64,000 nt of DNA, from contig CAJJAK010000002.1 of the NCBI GenBank assembly GCA_905182165.1, forward strand, positions 62,001-126,000, in the 5' to 3' direction. The stretch is from an uncultured Paracoccaceae bacterium (GTDB taxonomy: Bacteria > Pseudomonadota > Alphaproteobacteria > Rhodobacterales > Rhodobacteraceae). Below the pieces are notes generated by a model. It was not told the DNA's origin, did no database searches, and saw only the letters and a program-made list of their open reading frames with translations. Shown here piece after piece: positions 28,347 through 36,676 of the stretch; the stretch's first letter is position 1; the number at the start of each line of letters is the position of its first letter. Position numbers and translations under genes: made by a program.

Positions 28347-29597
28347 TCAAATCCCTAGTAGGTTATCTTCGAACGGAAATTTTGATAATACTTCATAGCC
28401 ATCTTCAGTGATTAAAATCTGTTCTTCCAGCTTCACACCTTCAGCACCTCCAACTTCTCCAACATAGCTTTCCACACAAATGCACATGCCAGGTTCAAGC
28501 ACGCCATCGTAGATTAGCGACTCATCCTGCGGATAATAAATGCAAGGCCATTCATCTGACATACCAATACCATGCGCCATCACAGCGTAATGCTGATCTT
28601 GAAATTTTTCTGGCTGTTTAAAACCTTTTTCAGTGATTTCCCGAAATTCCATCCCAGGTAGCATCAGTTCCATATTGGAATGCACCTCCTCATAGGCACG
28701 CTGATAAAGTTCGCGTTGATAATCTGTTGGTTTACCTGACCCACACAATAGCGTGCGCGACACATCTGCTGAATAGCCAAACGGGCCAACCATATCCGTA
28801 TCAAAAGCCACCAACTCACCCGGACGAATGATGCGGCCAGAGGCTTCTTGCAACCAAGGGTTTGTACGGTCACCAGCAGCCAGAAGGCGACCTTCAATCC
28901 AATCCCCCCCAGCCTCAACATTGGCCTTCCACAAAATTGACCAAAGCTCAATCTCAGTTATGCCTGGACGCAAAGCCTCACGCATTCGCCACATACCATC
29001 TTCAGCTATGGCTATCGCATAGTTCATGCACAAAATTTCCTCTACAGATTTGATCGTTCGAGCAGGTTCAGTCACGATTGCTGCATGAACTACTTCGATC
29101 CCTTTTTCTGCAAACAACAAGGCAACCTGGGGCACAGGTGATTCGACACCAATTCGTTGGCTGTCACCACCATGACGCTGCATCAATCCAGATATCTGAT
29201 TAACCCACTTTTGGATCATTTCATCAATACGTGATCCAGAAAACATAAAGCTGAGATGAATTGCTTCGTCACCTAGCTCATCAATTGTTTCTAACCCATT
29301 GGCTACTGCCTTTCCCGTTTCTCCATCAAAATAAACAGTAGGTCCTTCAGCTGCTACAAAGAGATAGCTGAGCGGGATATGCCCCTGCATAATCCCTGCA
29401 TCGCGCATACCTGTAGCATAACGGATTGAATAAGCCGAAGTAAGCACCACGCCACCAACATTCTGATGCTTCATCTCTTCACGTAGTCGCTCCAAACGAT
29501 ATTCCCGCATCTTTGGCAAATCGATCAATTCCAAGGTATCCGTCATCGAGACCACTGGCGTTGTTCGCGCGGCCTGTTTTAACGTCATGTTACGCAT
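28347..29597 (-). CDS. M24-family metalloenzyme similar to DMSP lyase DddP
   Basis: 416 residues, creatinase/aminopeptidase P fold. The dinuclear metal ligands of the M24 family are visible: two Asp in FDTDMVG, Asp in SADVSR, His in MAHGIGM, Glu in CVESYV and Glu in KLEEQIL. Similarity to DddP extends through GGDWIEGRLLAAG, NMELMLPGM and EDGYEVLSKFPF. The DddP Tyr366/His371/Asp377 spacing is preserved (Y-x4-H-x5-D). The start ATG at 29597 has GGAGG five bases upstream; a longer frame to 29639 overlaps the ferredoxin gene. DMSP cleavage is possible but not proven; other C-S or C-N lyase/hydrolase roles fit the fold. Confidence 0.72.
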   Translation of the reverse strand: MRNMTLKQAARTTPVVSMTDTLELIDLPKMREYRLERLREEMKHQNVGGVVLTSAYSIRYATGMRDAGIMQGHIPLSYLFVAAEGPTVYFDGETGKAVANGLETIDELGDEAIHLSFMFSGSRIDEMIQKWVNQISGLMQRHGGDSQRIGVESPVPQVALLFAEKGIEVVHAAIVTEPARTIKSVEEILCMNYAIAIAEDGMWRMREALRPGITEIELWSILWKANVEAGGDWIEGRLLAAGDRTNPWLQEASGRIIRPGELVAFDTDMVGPFGYSADVSRTLLCGSGKPTDYQRELYQRAYEEVHSNMELMLPGMEFREITEKGFKQPEKFQDQHYAVMAHGIGMSDEWPCIYYPQDESLIYDGVLEPGMCICVESYVGEVGGAEGVKLEEQILITEDGYEVLSKFPFEDNLLGI

Positions 29598-29607
29598 TAT
29601 GTCCTCC

Positions 29608-29919
29608 TCAGATACAAATAAAGATCCGATCATTTTCAATCTTGATCTCGTATGTTTTCAGATCAACCGTAACTGGCGCACTCAGTGCTTTGCCTGACTG
29701 TACACAAAACCGGCCCTGGTGCAGTGGGCATTCAATAACCCCATCCATAACTAGACCATCACCAAGTGACTCGTTTTCATGGGTGCACATACCTTGAGTA
29801 GCAAAGAATCCCTCAGGCGTGTTGTAAATTGCCACATGTTCACCAGCCACGTCCAACGTGATCAAGTCTTCATCATCGATTTCACCTGTTGCACAGACAT
29901 CATGCCAGCCTTCATTCAT
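29608..29919 (-). CDS. Rieske-type [2Fe-2S] ferredoxin
   Basis: 103 residues. The Rieske motif CTHENESLGDG...CPLHQGRF binds the cluster with two Cys and two His. Such small ferredoxins feed electrons to oxygenases. Its start overlaps the stop of the hydroxylase gene (ATGA), strongly suggesting that it serves that enzyme, and it is followed directly by the M24 gene. No reductase gene is adjacent. Confidence 0.9.
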   Translation of the reverse strand: MNEGWHDVCATGEIDDEDLITLDVAGEHVAIYNTPEGFFATQGMCTHENESLGDGLVMDGVIECPLHQGRFCVQSGKALSAPVTVDLKTYEIKIENDRIFICI

Positions 29920-30923
29920 ATCGCAATTCCTTTTGTTGATTGTCCCATATTTTGTGGAGCCTGCCGGATAATTTTAGATCGATCATTTTTCCCAAACGTG
30001 CGCCGAGCGACAACCTTTAGTACTTCCCAGTTCGTTCGAAAAAATCCAGGATCAGGTTCTGGAAGCTGCTCACGCAGTTTTTTACTAAGAGAAGGCAAGG
30101 CATGGAACGGAACTGTTGGATAAAGGTGGTGCTCAATATGATAGTTCATATTGCAATATAAAAACCGACCAAACCAATTGGTATCAAACGAGCGCGTGGA
30201 TTTAACAATATTGGGTTGGTTTTCGGCCATTTCTACATGCTGCATCAAAATAAACATATTCATGATAGGTCCACCAATGACACGGGGTAAAACAATAATC
30301 AGAACAGGCCACACCCAACCTGACCAAATACTAACTATAGCTAACGCAAGATAAACCATTAAAAATTTCTGTGTGTTACGTCGCATGCGTGGCAGCTCAG
30401 ACACTGGTGTGACCCGACGGGTTTCATCAGAAAATACACCAATAGAATGCATAAAGAACATCTTAGTCTGATCCCAATACAGACCTATGCCAAGAACCTC
30501 TTCAACCCAACCCCAAAGAGTTAAGGGGATCTCGGCATAAGGCATTTGTGCATCTTCTTCCTCAATCCACGTATGGGTATGATGGCTGGCATGTACATAG
30601 CGTCGATGAAGGGGTTCTTCGAAGTAAAGAAATGACGTGCCCCAGAATACCACTTCATTCACCCAACGTGAACGAAATGCTGTCCCATGAGCACATTCAT
30701 GACTGAACGCATAGGCTGGCACCGCAAAGAAAATAGAATGCGCAAGCAAAGCTGGAACAATCAACCATGTTCCATAACTAACCATAACCGCTGTACCACT
30801 GAGCGCCATTAGCCCAAACCAACCGATAAGATACCAAATTCCCGTTTGGTTGTTCCGACGCATCAAAGCTTTCAATTCTTTCTTGTCCAACTTAATGCCT
30901 GATGTTTTTGCGTTTGTAATCAT
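29916..30923 (-). CDS. Membrane fatty-acid-desaturase-family di-iron oxygenase
   Basis: 335 residues with several membrane segments and the three histidine boxes of the desaturase/hydroxylase superfamily: HECAHG, HASHHTH and HIEHHLYP. The His-rich sites hold a non-haem di-iron centre facing the cytoplasm. Coupled by ATGA overlap to a Rieske ferredoxin, unlike standard lipid desaturases that use cytochrome b5 or plant-type ferredoxin. It therefore probably hydroxylates or desaturates a small substrate taken up by the island importer. Intact. Confidence 0.82.
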   Translation of the reverse strand: MITNAKTSGIKLDKKELKALMRRNNQTGIWYLIGWFGLMALSGTAVMVSYGTWLIVPALLAHSIFFAVPAYAFSHECAHGTAFRSRWVNEVVFWGTSFLYFEEPLHRRYVHASHHTHTWIEEEDAQMPYAEIPLTLWGWVEEVLGIGLYWDQTKMFFMHSIGVFSDETRRVTPVSELPRMRRNTQKFLMVYLALAIVSIWSGWVWPVLIIVLPRVIGGPIMNMFILMQHVEMAENQPNIVKSTRSFDTNWFGRFLYCNMNYHIEHHLYPTVPFHALPSLSKKLREQLPEPDPGFFRTNWEVLKVVARRTFGKNDRSKIIRQAPQNMGQSTKGIAI

Positions 30924-30941
30924 TACGTCATTCTTCTCTGT

Positions 30942-32561
30942 TTATGCCAACCATTCGTCCTGTTCATCAATTTCGATAATAGTTGGACCATCAGCTACCA
31001 ATGCCTTGATCAATGCTGCTTCCAATTCTTCACCACTTTTGGGACGCTCCCCATAAGCACCAAATGCTTCGGCAACTTTTGGAAAGCTAGGGTTGTAGAT
31101 GTCACAACCAATCGTCGGCAATCCCTTGCCATCCATGTATTGACGAATTTCCTGATAACCACCATTTGACCAAACAATAATAGGTATAGAAAGTTTCTGC
31201 TCCACCGCCACAGCTAGTTCTTCACAGGTCATCTGGAAACTACCATCACCAGTAATACACGCCACAGGCCGATCTACTGCCCCAACTTTCATTCCAATCG
31301 CGACTGGAAGGCCAAAGCCCATCGCAGCATAGCCATTCGGGAAATGAAATAAGTTTGGATATTTCATAGGGTAATGATAAAGTGCAGTATAACAAATTTG
31401 CGAAGCATCAGCACTTATCACGGTTTCTTTGGGTAATACTCGATGAATAATTTCCAGTGCTTTTTTATGCTTGGGGGATTCTGAGCACAAATCACCACTA
31501 AATTTGGCGCGGGTGCCCGCCACAAGTGCCGCACCTGATCCATCACCTTGGGGACCATTTTTGTTTTCAAGAGCTTTCAAAATAGCCTCAACTGCTATTT
31601 TTGAATCACTAACCAGTGCCGCAGCAGGCTTAGAGTAACTCATAATTTGGTTAGGATCGATATCGATGCGTACCAGTTGCCCGTTGATTGGATAATCCTT
31701 AGTAAAATATCTATCAGGCTCTGCAAATTCAGTTCCAATAGCCATAACAACATCAGCATCACGCAGCATATCGCGCACTTCATCAAAGGCCTGTGTAAAG
31801 CCTAAGCAAAGTGGATGATCCTCTGGGATTACGCCCTTGCCAGCACAACTACTGATAACTGGAACATCCAGACGCTCAGCAAGTTTAAGAACTTCTTCAG
31901 AAGCAGGAATAGCACCACCACCAACTATCATCATTGTCGATTTGGACAATGATAACATGTCTGCAATCCTGTCTACTTCTTTTGGATCAGGACCAGGTTT
32001 GGGGGCCTTAGGCCAGGCATCAATTTTAAAATTCGCAGGCCCTGCCAGAACGTCTTGTGGAATCTGGATGCAAACTGGACGAGGACGCTGGCCTGAGAAA
32101 ACTGCGAATGCACGCGCCATGATTTCAGGTAAATTAGCCGAGTCCAATAGCGTATGGGTGAACGCCGTGACCTGATTGAGAATATCATCTTGCGCGCGTA
32201 ATTCGTGCATACGCCCACCCGACATGCCCAATTCCCGCACATTGTTCATAGTAGTCAAAAGTAGCATTGGCATCGAGTTGGAGTAGGCCTCACCAATCGC
32301 GGTAGTCGCATTAGTCACTCCAGCACCGGTCACCAGAAAACAGCATCCTGGTTTGCCAGTAGCTGCTGCATAGCCATAGGCACCATAAGCTGATCCTTGT
32401 TCGTGTCGTGGCGTTACCTGCCTGATGTTCATTTTGTCAAAGTTACGATAAAATTCCACCGTATGATAACCTGGTATGCCAAAAGCAGTGTCTACTCCGT
32501 AAGCTTTAAGAAGATGTAACAAGCCTTCGCCACATGTCATATTAGATGTATCTTTTATCAT
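30942..32561 (-). CDS. Thiamine-pyrophosphate enzyme, acetolactate synthase / AruI-like decarboxylase
   Basis: 539 residues. Glu54 in TPRHEQG activates TPP; GDGSFQMT followed about 26 residues on by an Asn binds the Mg-diphosphate. The N-terminal part (VDTAFGIPGYHTVEFYR, GRMHELRAQ, AFAVFSGQRPRPV) is particularly like 5-guanidino-2-oxopentanoate decarboxylase (AruI), so a branched or functionalised 2-oxo acid decarboxylase is likely. It lies in a leftward operon between a D-2-hydroxyacid dehydrogenase and the hydroxylase. Intact. Confidence 0.82.
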   Translation of the reverse strand: MIKDTSNMTCGEGLLHLLKAYGVDTAFGIPGYHTVEFYRNFDKMNIRQVTPRHEQGSAYGAYGYAAATGKPGCCFLVTGAGVTNATTAIGEAYSNSMPMLLLTTMNNVRELGMSGGRMHELRAQDDILNQVTAFTHTLLDSANLPEIMARAFAVFSGQRPRPVCIQIPQDVLAGPANFKIDAWPKAPKPGPDPKEVDRIADMLSLSKSTMMIVGGGAIPASEEVLKLAERLDVPVISSCAGKGVIPEDHPLCLGFTQAFDEVRDMLRDADVVMAIGTEFAEPDRYFTKDYPINGQLVRIDIDPNQIMSYSKPAAALVSDSKIAVEAILKALENKNGPQGDGSGAALVAGTRAKFSGDLCSESPKHKKALEIIHRVLPKETVISADASQICYTALYHYPMKYPNLFHFPNGYAAMGFGLPVAIGMKVGAVDRPVACITGDGSFQMTCEELAVAVEQKLSIPIIVWSNGGYQEIRQYMDGKGLPTIGCDIYNPSFPKVAEAFGAYGERPKSGEELEAALIKALVADGPTIIEIDEQDEWLA

Positions 32562-32581
32562 TTTACGTATTCCTAAGTGAG

Positions 32582-33592
32582 TTACCGTGTGCCTTCCACA
32601 ACGGTGTGGTTGGGTCGACCATTTTTGTTGAAATCGATAATATTTTTAATAGCTCGACTACGCCCTTCTAGATCGGCCTCGATAGAGTAATATGCAGCAT
32701 GTGGAGTGCAAATGGTACGTGGATGGTGCAGTAACGGATCATCTGGATTCGGTGGTTCTTGCTCGAATACATCAAGTCCAGCACCAGCAATGTGACCGCT
32801 GTCCATTGCGTCTAGTAACGCTTTAGGATCAATCAGAGCCCCACGAGAAGCATTAACAATAAAGCTGCCACGTTTCATCCGACCCAGTATATCCATATTA
32901 ACAATATGATGGGTCTGCGGTGTCAACGGGGTATGCAAGGATACAACTGTACTTTTTTCAAAAAGTTCTTCAAGCGTTTTCACCCGCTCAATCCAATCAG
33001 GCCACACATCAGAAGGCATAAATGGGTCATATGCTATAACGCGGCCAAAGCTTGGTTGCGCACTACGGGCTGCTTGTTGCCCAATTCTACCACACCCAAG
33101 AATGCCAAAAGTTAACTCACTGGGGCGGTGTAATACACCGGTTTCTTCATAGTTCCAGCGTTTTTCACGAATAGCCCTATCATAAAATGGCAGATGGCGG
33201 ATCAACGAAAGACCCATTGCGACAGCGTGGACACCCACTTCAGATACCCAAGCGTCAGGGATATGCGCAATCCAAACACCCGCCTGACGCGCAGCCTCTA
33301 TATCAATTGAATCAACACCAACCAACGGAACACTAACCACGCGCAAATTTGGCAAAGCTTCGAATGTCGCTTTGCCAATTGGGGCATATAATGACACAAT
33401 TGCATTAGCACCACATGTTTTTACAAAATCAATGACTTCTTGTTCCGTCTGGCAATGTGGCTCAGCAACACACATTTCCAATCCAGCGTCTGCAATCATT
33501 TCAGTTTCAAGATCAAGGTCTGGTTGTACAAAATCAGTAAATGCAATTTTCAATCTTTTTCCTTTGTATATTTCAGAAGTGGTAGCTTTCAT
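32582..33592 (-). CDS. D-2-hydroxyacid dehydrogenase (PGDH-like)
   Basis: About 336 residues. The NAD-binding motif is GCGRIGQQAARSA, followed by HTPLTPQTHHIVN, catalytic Arg in NASRGALID, Glu in DVFEQEPPNPDDP and His in TPHAAYYS. Homology starts at the ATG at 33592 (MKATTSEIYKG); the frame stays open to 33736 but that part overlaps the divergent LysR promoter. First gene of the leftward operon 33592-28347. It may supply the 2-oxo acid used by the adjacent TPP enzyme, by oxidising a D-2-hydroxy acid. Confidence 0.82.
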   Translation of the reverse strand: MKATTSEIYKGKRLKIAFTDFVQPDLDLETEMIADAGLEMCVAEPHCQTEQEVIDFVKTCGANAIVSLYAPIGKATFEALPNLRVVSVPLVGVDSIDIEAARQAGVWIAHIPDAWVSEVGVHAVAMGLSLIRHLPFYDRAIREKRWNYEETGVLHRPSELTFGILGCGRIGQQAARSAQPSFGRVIAYDPFMPSDVWPDWIERVKTLEELFEKSTVVSLHTPLTPQTHHIVNMDILGRMKRGSFIVNASRGALIDPKALLDAMDSGHIAGAGLDVFEQEPPNPDDPLLHHPRTICTPHAAYYSIEADLEGRSRAIKNIIDFNKNGRPNHTVVEGTR

Positions 33593-33703
33593 TGATAATT
33601 TTAATAATACAAAAAAATATTTGCACTCGAGTAACAGTTTTACAAATGAATAATTTCCAACTACCCTATGACAAAATGGAATACCAAAGTATGGAATTAC
33701 ATT
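33593..33703. promoter_or_regulatory. Divergent promoter region between the dehydrogenase operon and lysR
   Basis: About 110 AT-rich bases between two divergent starts. LysR-type activators usually control the divergent operon from such a region. Near-palindromic AAAATGGAATACCAAAGTATGG-type sequence is present around 33673, but I cannot fix an operator. Confidence 0.35.
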
Positions 33704-34588
33704 ATGAACAACCAAAGAAGTACGCCACCACTTCACTGGCTTAAAGCATTTGAGGTATCAGCGAGAACCTTGAGCTTTACGCACGCAGCAGAAGAATTAT
33801 TGATTACCCAAAGTGCTGTCAGCAAACAGGTTAAAAACCTAGAGTATTATCTAAATGCCAACCTCTTTTTAAGAGAACGTGGTGGACTGCGTCTATCTGA
33901 GGCTGGAAAAAATTATCTACCAAGTGTTAAACGAGGGTTTGCTAATCTAGAACAAGGAACGCGAAGTTTTCTTAGTCACTCCGAAAACGTTGATCTAACA
34001 ATTAAATCCAACTACGCATTCGCCTCATTTTGGCTATGTCAAAATATTGGTGAGTTTATGGATATTTACCCGATGGTGAGATGTACCATTTCTCCAGCTT
34101 TGTGGGAGCAGGATTTTTCCGATAGTCGTGCAGATATTGAGATACACTATGGAGAAAAGGAAACATTTGGCCCTATGACTCTTCAATTGACCGAAGAGCA
34201 GCTTGTTCCCGTCTGCACGCCAAAAATATTCTCCCGCATCCGTGGGCCAGAAGATCTTGCCAACGAATGCATTCTTGACCTAACAGGAATTGGTGATAAT
34301 TGGGACTATTGGTCAACTCAAATGAACCTTACAGATCTTGTGTTTCGCAATAGGCATTTTTTTGGTACGTTCGTTTTGGCCCTAAATATGGCGCTTGAAG
34401 GGCGTGGAATTACTCTGGCACATAGCACTCTTGTAAAAAGCATAGTTGATCGTGGTGACCTAGTGATGCTGCCCAATATGTCAGTACCAAGCCGGGATAA
34501 CTATTTTGCGCTTCAAAACTCGAATAGTCCAGCATCAGAAGCGTCAGGGCAATTTCTAGAGTGGCTACAACAAAAGTTCATTAATTAA
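33704..34588 (+). CDS. LysR-family transcriptional regulator (GcvA-like)
   Basis: About 294 residues. The N-terminal LysR helix-turn-helix is PLHWLKAFEVSARTLSFTHAAEELLITQSAVSKQVK in three blocks, and the effector domain carries LVPVCTPKI and GRGITLAHS. It is divergent from the dehydrogenase/TPP/hydroxylase/M24 operon, its likely target. The stop lies 14 bp before the right direct repeat, so it is the last gene of the island. I use ATG 33704; an upstream ATG at 33668 adds 12 non-conserved residues. Confidence 0.87.
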   Translation: MNNQRSTPPLHWLKAFEVSARTLSFTHAAEELLITQSAVSKQVKNLEYYLNANLFLRERGGLRLSEAGKNYLPSVKRGFANLEQGTRSFLSHSENVDLTIKSNYAFASFWLCQNIGEFMDIYPMVRCTISPALWEQDFSDSRADIEIHYGEKETFGPMTLQLTEEQLVPVCTPKIFSRIRGPEDLANECILDLTGIGDNWDYWSTQMNLTDLVFRNRHFFGTFVLALNMALEGRGITLAHSTLVKSIVDRGDLVMLPNMSVPSRDNYFALQNSNSPASEASGQFLEWLQQKFIN

Positions 34589-34602
34589 CTATTTAAATAC
34601 GG

Positions 34603-34820
34603 ACTATCATATATTGGGAATGGCTCAGCCTCGAAAATTTATAAGGCTTTAAAAAATTTCTGCCTTTACAGAAGAAACAACATCACTTTCATTAAATACA
34701 AAATCCATCAACATCTCTGATTTTGGAAGCTCACACTCAAAAAAATAACGACATGCTGCAATTTTTCCATCTAAGAAGGATTGATTTTCATTTGAATTAT
34801 TTTTTTTCTGCAACGCTATA
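34603..34820. repeat. Right copy of the approximately 217-bp direct repeat bounding the island
   Basis: Begins with the fabI 3' end (CTATCATATATTGGGA...ATGGCTCAGCC) detached from the rest of fabI, then continues into the intact 3' end of the acyl-CoA dehydrogenase gene. The sequence AAAATTTATAA just after the shared part supplies the stop that the left fabI copy has lost. So the right copy is functional for the dehydrogenase and the left was functional for fabI. Confidence 0.85.
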
Positions 34821-36415
34821 ATCGCTATATCAAGCCAAATCCACCCAACAACAATATGTCCAAAACCTGACAAAAAGGGACTAGCATTGTCTAAAGTATT
34901 AGCACTCTTAGTCTTTCTCAATTTATCAGATACTCTTTGCAAATTATCTATTACTTTAATTAAATAATTGGAACTATTCATTAAATTAGTTTTCCCAGCA
35001 ATTTCACAAGTCTGCAAAACTCGATTTATGAAAATATCTAAACTTTTGCCAGAGTCTCCTATAATTTTACGCCCTAAGAGATCAATAGCCTGAATCCCAG
35101 ATGTGCCCTCATGGATAGAGTTTAATCTATTATCTCGATACAACTGTTCCACATCGAAATCTCGTGTGTAACCATATCCTCCATGAATTTGAATAGCTAA
35201 ATCATTTGCTAATAAACCATATTCGGCTGGAAATGTTTTTGCGACAGGAGTTAACAGTCCAAGCAGGCTCTGAGCTTCAAAATCATCAGCTTGATCCACC
35301 AACTTGGCACAATAAAGACATAACGCTAACGAACCCTCAGAATATGCTTTAGAGGCAAGTAGCATTCTTTTAACGTCAGAATGCTCAATTATTGGTACTA
35401 ATGCGTTATTATCAGTTTTAATATTTCGGCCTTGCAATCGTTCTCGAGCATAATCAACCGCTAATCGATAACCCCGATAGGCAACAGCAGCTCCCCCAAA
35501 ACCAACCCCTACTCGAGCTTCATTCATCATCATAAACATTTGTTTCAAACCACCACCCAAATCTCCTATTAACCATCCCTTAGCACCATCTTTTTCACCA
35601 AAATTTAATAAGCAATTTGAAATTCCTCTATTTCCCATTTTGTGATTTAGGCCAGCCACTGAAATATCGTTAACTTCACCATTCCGTAAAATTTTTGGGA
35701 CTATAAATAATGAAATACCAGAGGTACCCTCCATAAGGTCACCATCCGCGTTTGGCACTTTTGCCAAAACCAAATGAACTATATTCTCAGAAATGTCTTG
35801 GTCACCACCAGAGATCCACATCTTGTTACCTTTTAGTTTGTAACAATCACCTAGAGCATCCTGTCCTTCAAAAGTCGCTTTTGTTTTAATATCGCCAAGG
35901 CCAGACCCAGCTTGGGGCTCAGAAAGGCACATAGTTCCAAACCACTCACCCTTTATTTGGGGTACAGCAAATTCTTCGATTTGGGCTTCATTTCCAAATT
36001 TTGCAATTAATCTGGCGTTAGCCACAGTAAGTAGAGAATACCCAATGGTAGCACCGTTAGCGGCGGCTAAGATGGTATATGCTGTATTGGCAACTATATT
36101 AGGAAAACCCATACCACCATATTTCTCGGGAAAATTTGAATACAGTCCATCTTGAACAGACGTTACTATTAGACATCTGACTATATTGTTAAAACAGATC
36201 TACTTATTCAATAATCATTTTGATCAAGAGCAATAATATTCGGGTAGAAAATGATCTTTTGCTAACATGTGCGACAAATTAAGAAAGGCATCAACAGTCT
36301 CTCTATCTAAATCAGTCTCACTACCTATTAAAATCTCTTCTATATTCAGCCAGTCATATAAAAAAAAATTAAGGTCTTCTTCTTCTATTAATCCATTAAC
36401 CATAAAAATTCTCAC
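34649..36415 (-). CDS. Acyl-CoA dehydrogenase (N-terminal region disrupted)
   Basis: A large acyl-CoA dehydrogenase of about 590 residues of the DmdC/FadE-like group. From 36112 leftward the flavin/substrate core is intact: GEWFGTMCLSEPQAGSGLGD, GNKMWISGG, NEARVGVGFG, IQIHGGYGYTRDFDVEQLYRD (catalytic-site region) and HEGTSGIQ. Upstream, GLYSNFPEKYGGMGF continues in frame to about 36199, then a stop. The true N-terminus (FLYDWLNIEEILIG...ETVDAF) lies in another frame at 36224-36415. So 35-40 residues between are scrambled. Converges on the right repeat; with fabI it formed the original junction split by the island. Confidence 0.8.
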
Positions 36416-36676
36416 TTATTTTTTAGATTCAGCCAAAATAATTCATTTTTTTATCAATAGATGTACCGTTATATTTATAATAAAAAGAACCATATTTTAG
36501 TAATTCCTTTTCGTTAAATATTAAACATTTATGAAGAAATTCAGAGTAAATTACTAATTTATTGACAATTTGAAAACATAATTATTTAGTATTATATATT
36601 AGAATTTTGGAATGTGTAATGTTGTACGTAATAATTTAATATATAATATTTTTGATTATTCGAAGGGAAGAGAATA
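36416..36676. other. AT-rich divergent intergenic region
   Basis: About 260 bp of very AT-rich DNA between the leftward acyl-CoA dehydrogenase and the rightward Rieske gene. It should hold both promoters. No repeat, RNA or further gene is evident. Confidence 0.5.

Larger units (their letters stand above)
16702..34602. other. Genomic island (about 17.9 kb) between direct repeats
   Basis: All genes from the Ehu-like ATPase to the LysR regulator lie between the two repeats, and removing one repeat unit restores a simple convergent fabI / acyl-CoA dehydrogenase junction. Base composition looks visibly less AT-rich than the flanks in the coding parts. No integrase, transposase or tRNA target is present, so insertion by homologous recombination of a circular donor (Campbell-type, which duplicates the shared segment) fits better than a site-specific element. 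A mis-join in assembly is the main alternative. Confidence 0.7.

Noticed and set aside
16702..34602. Integrative element or prophage
   Set aside because: No integrase, transposase, phage or conjugation gene and no tRNA target at either edge; the repeats are pieces of chromosomal genes.
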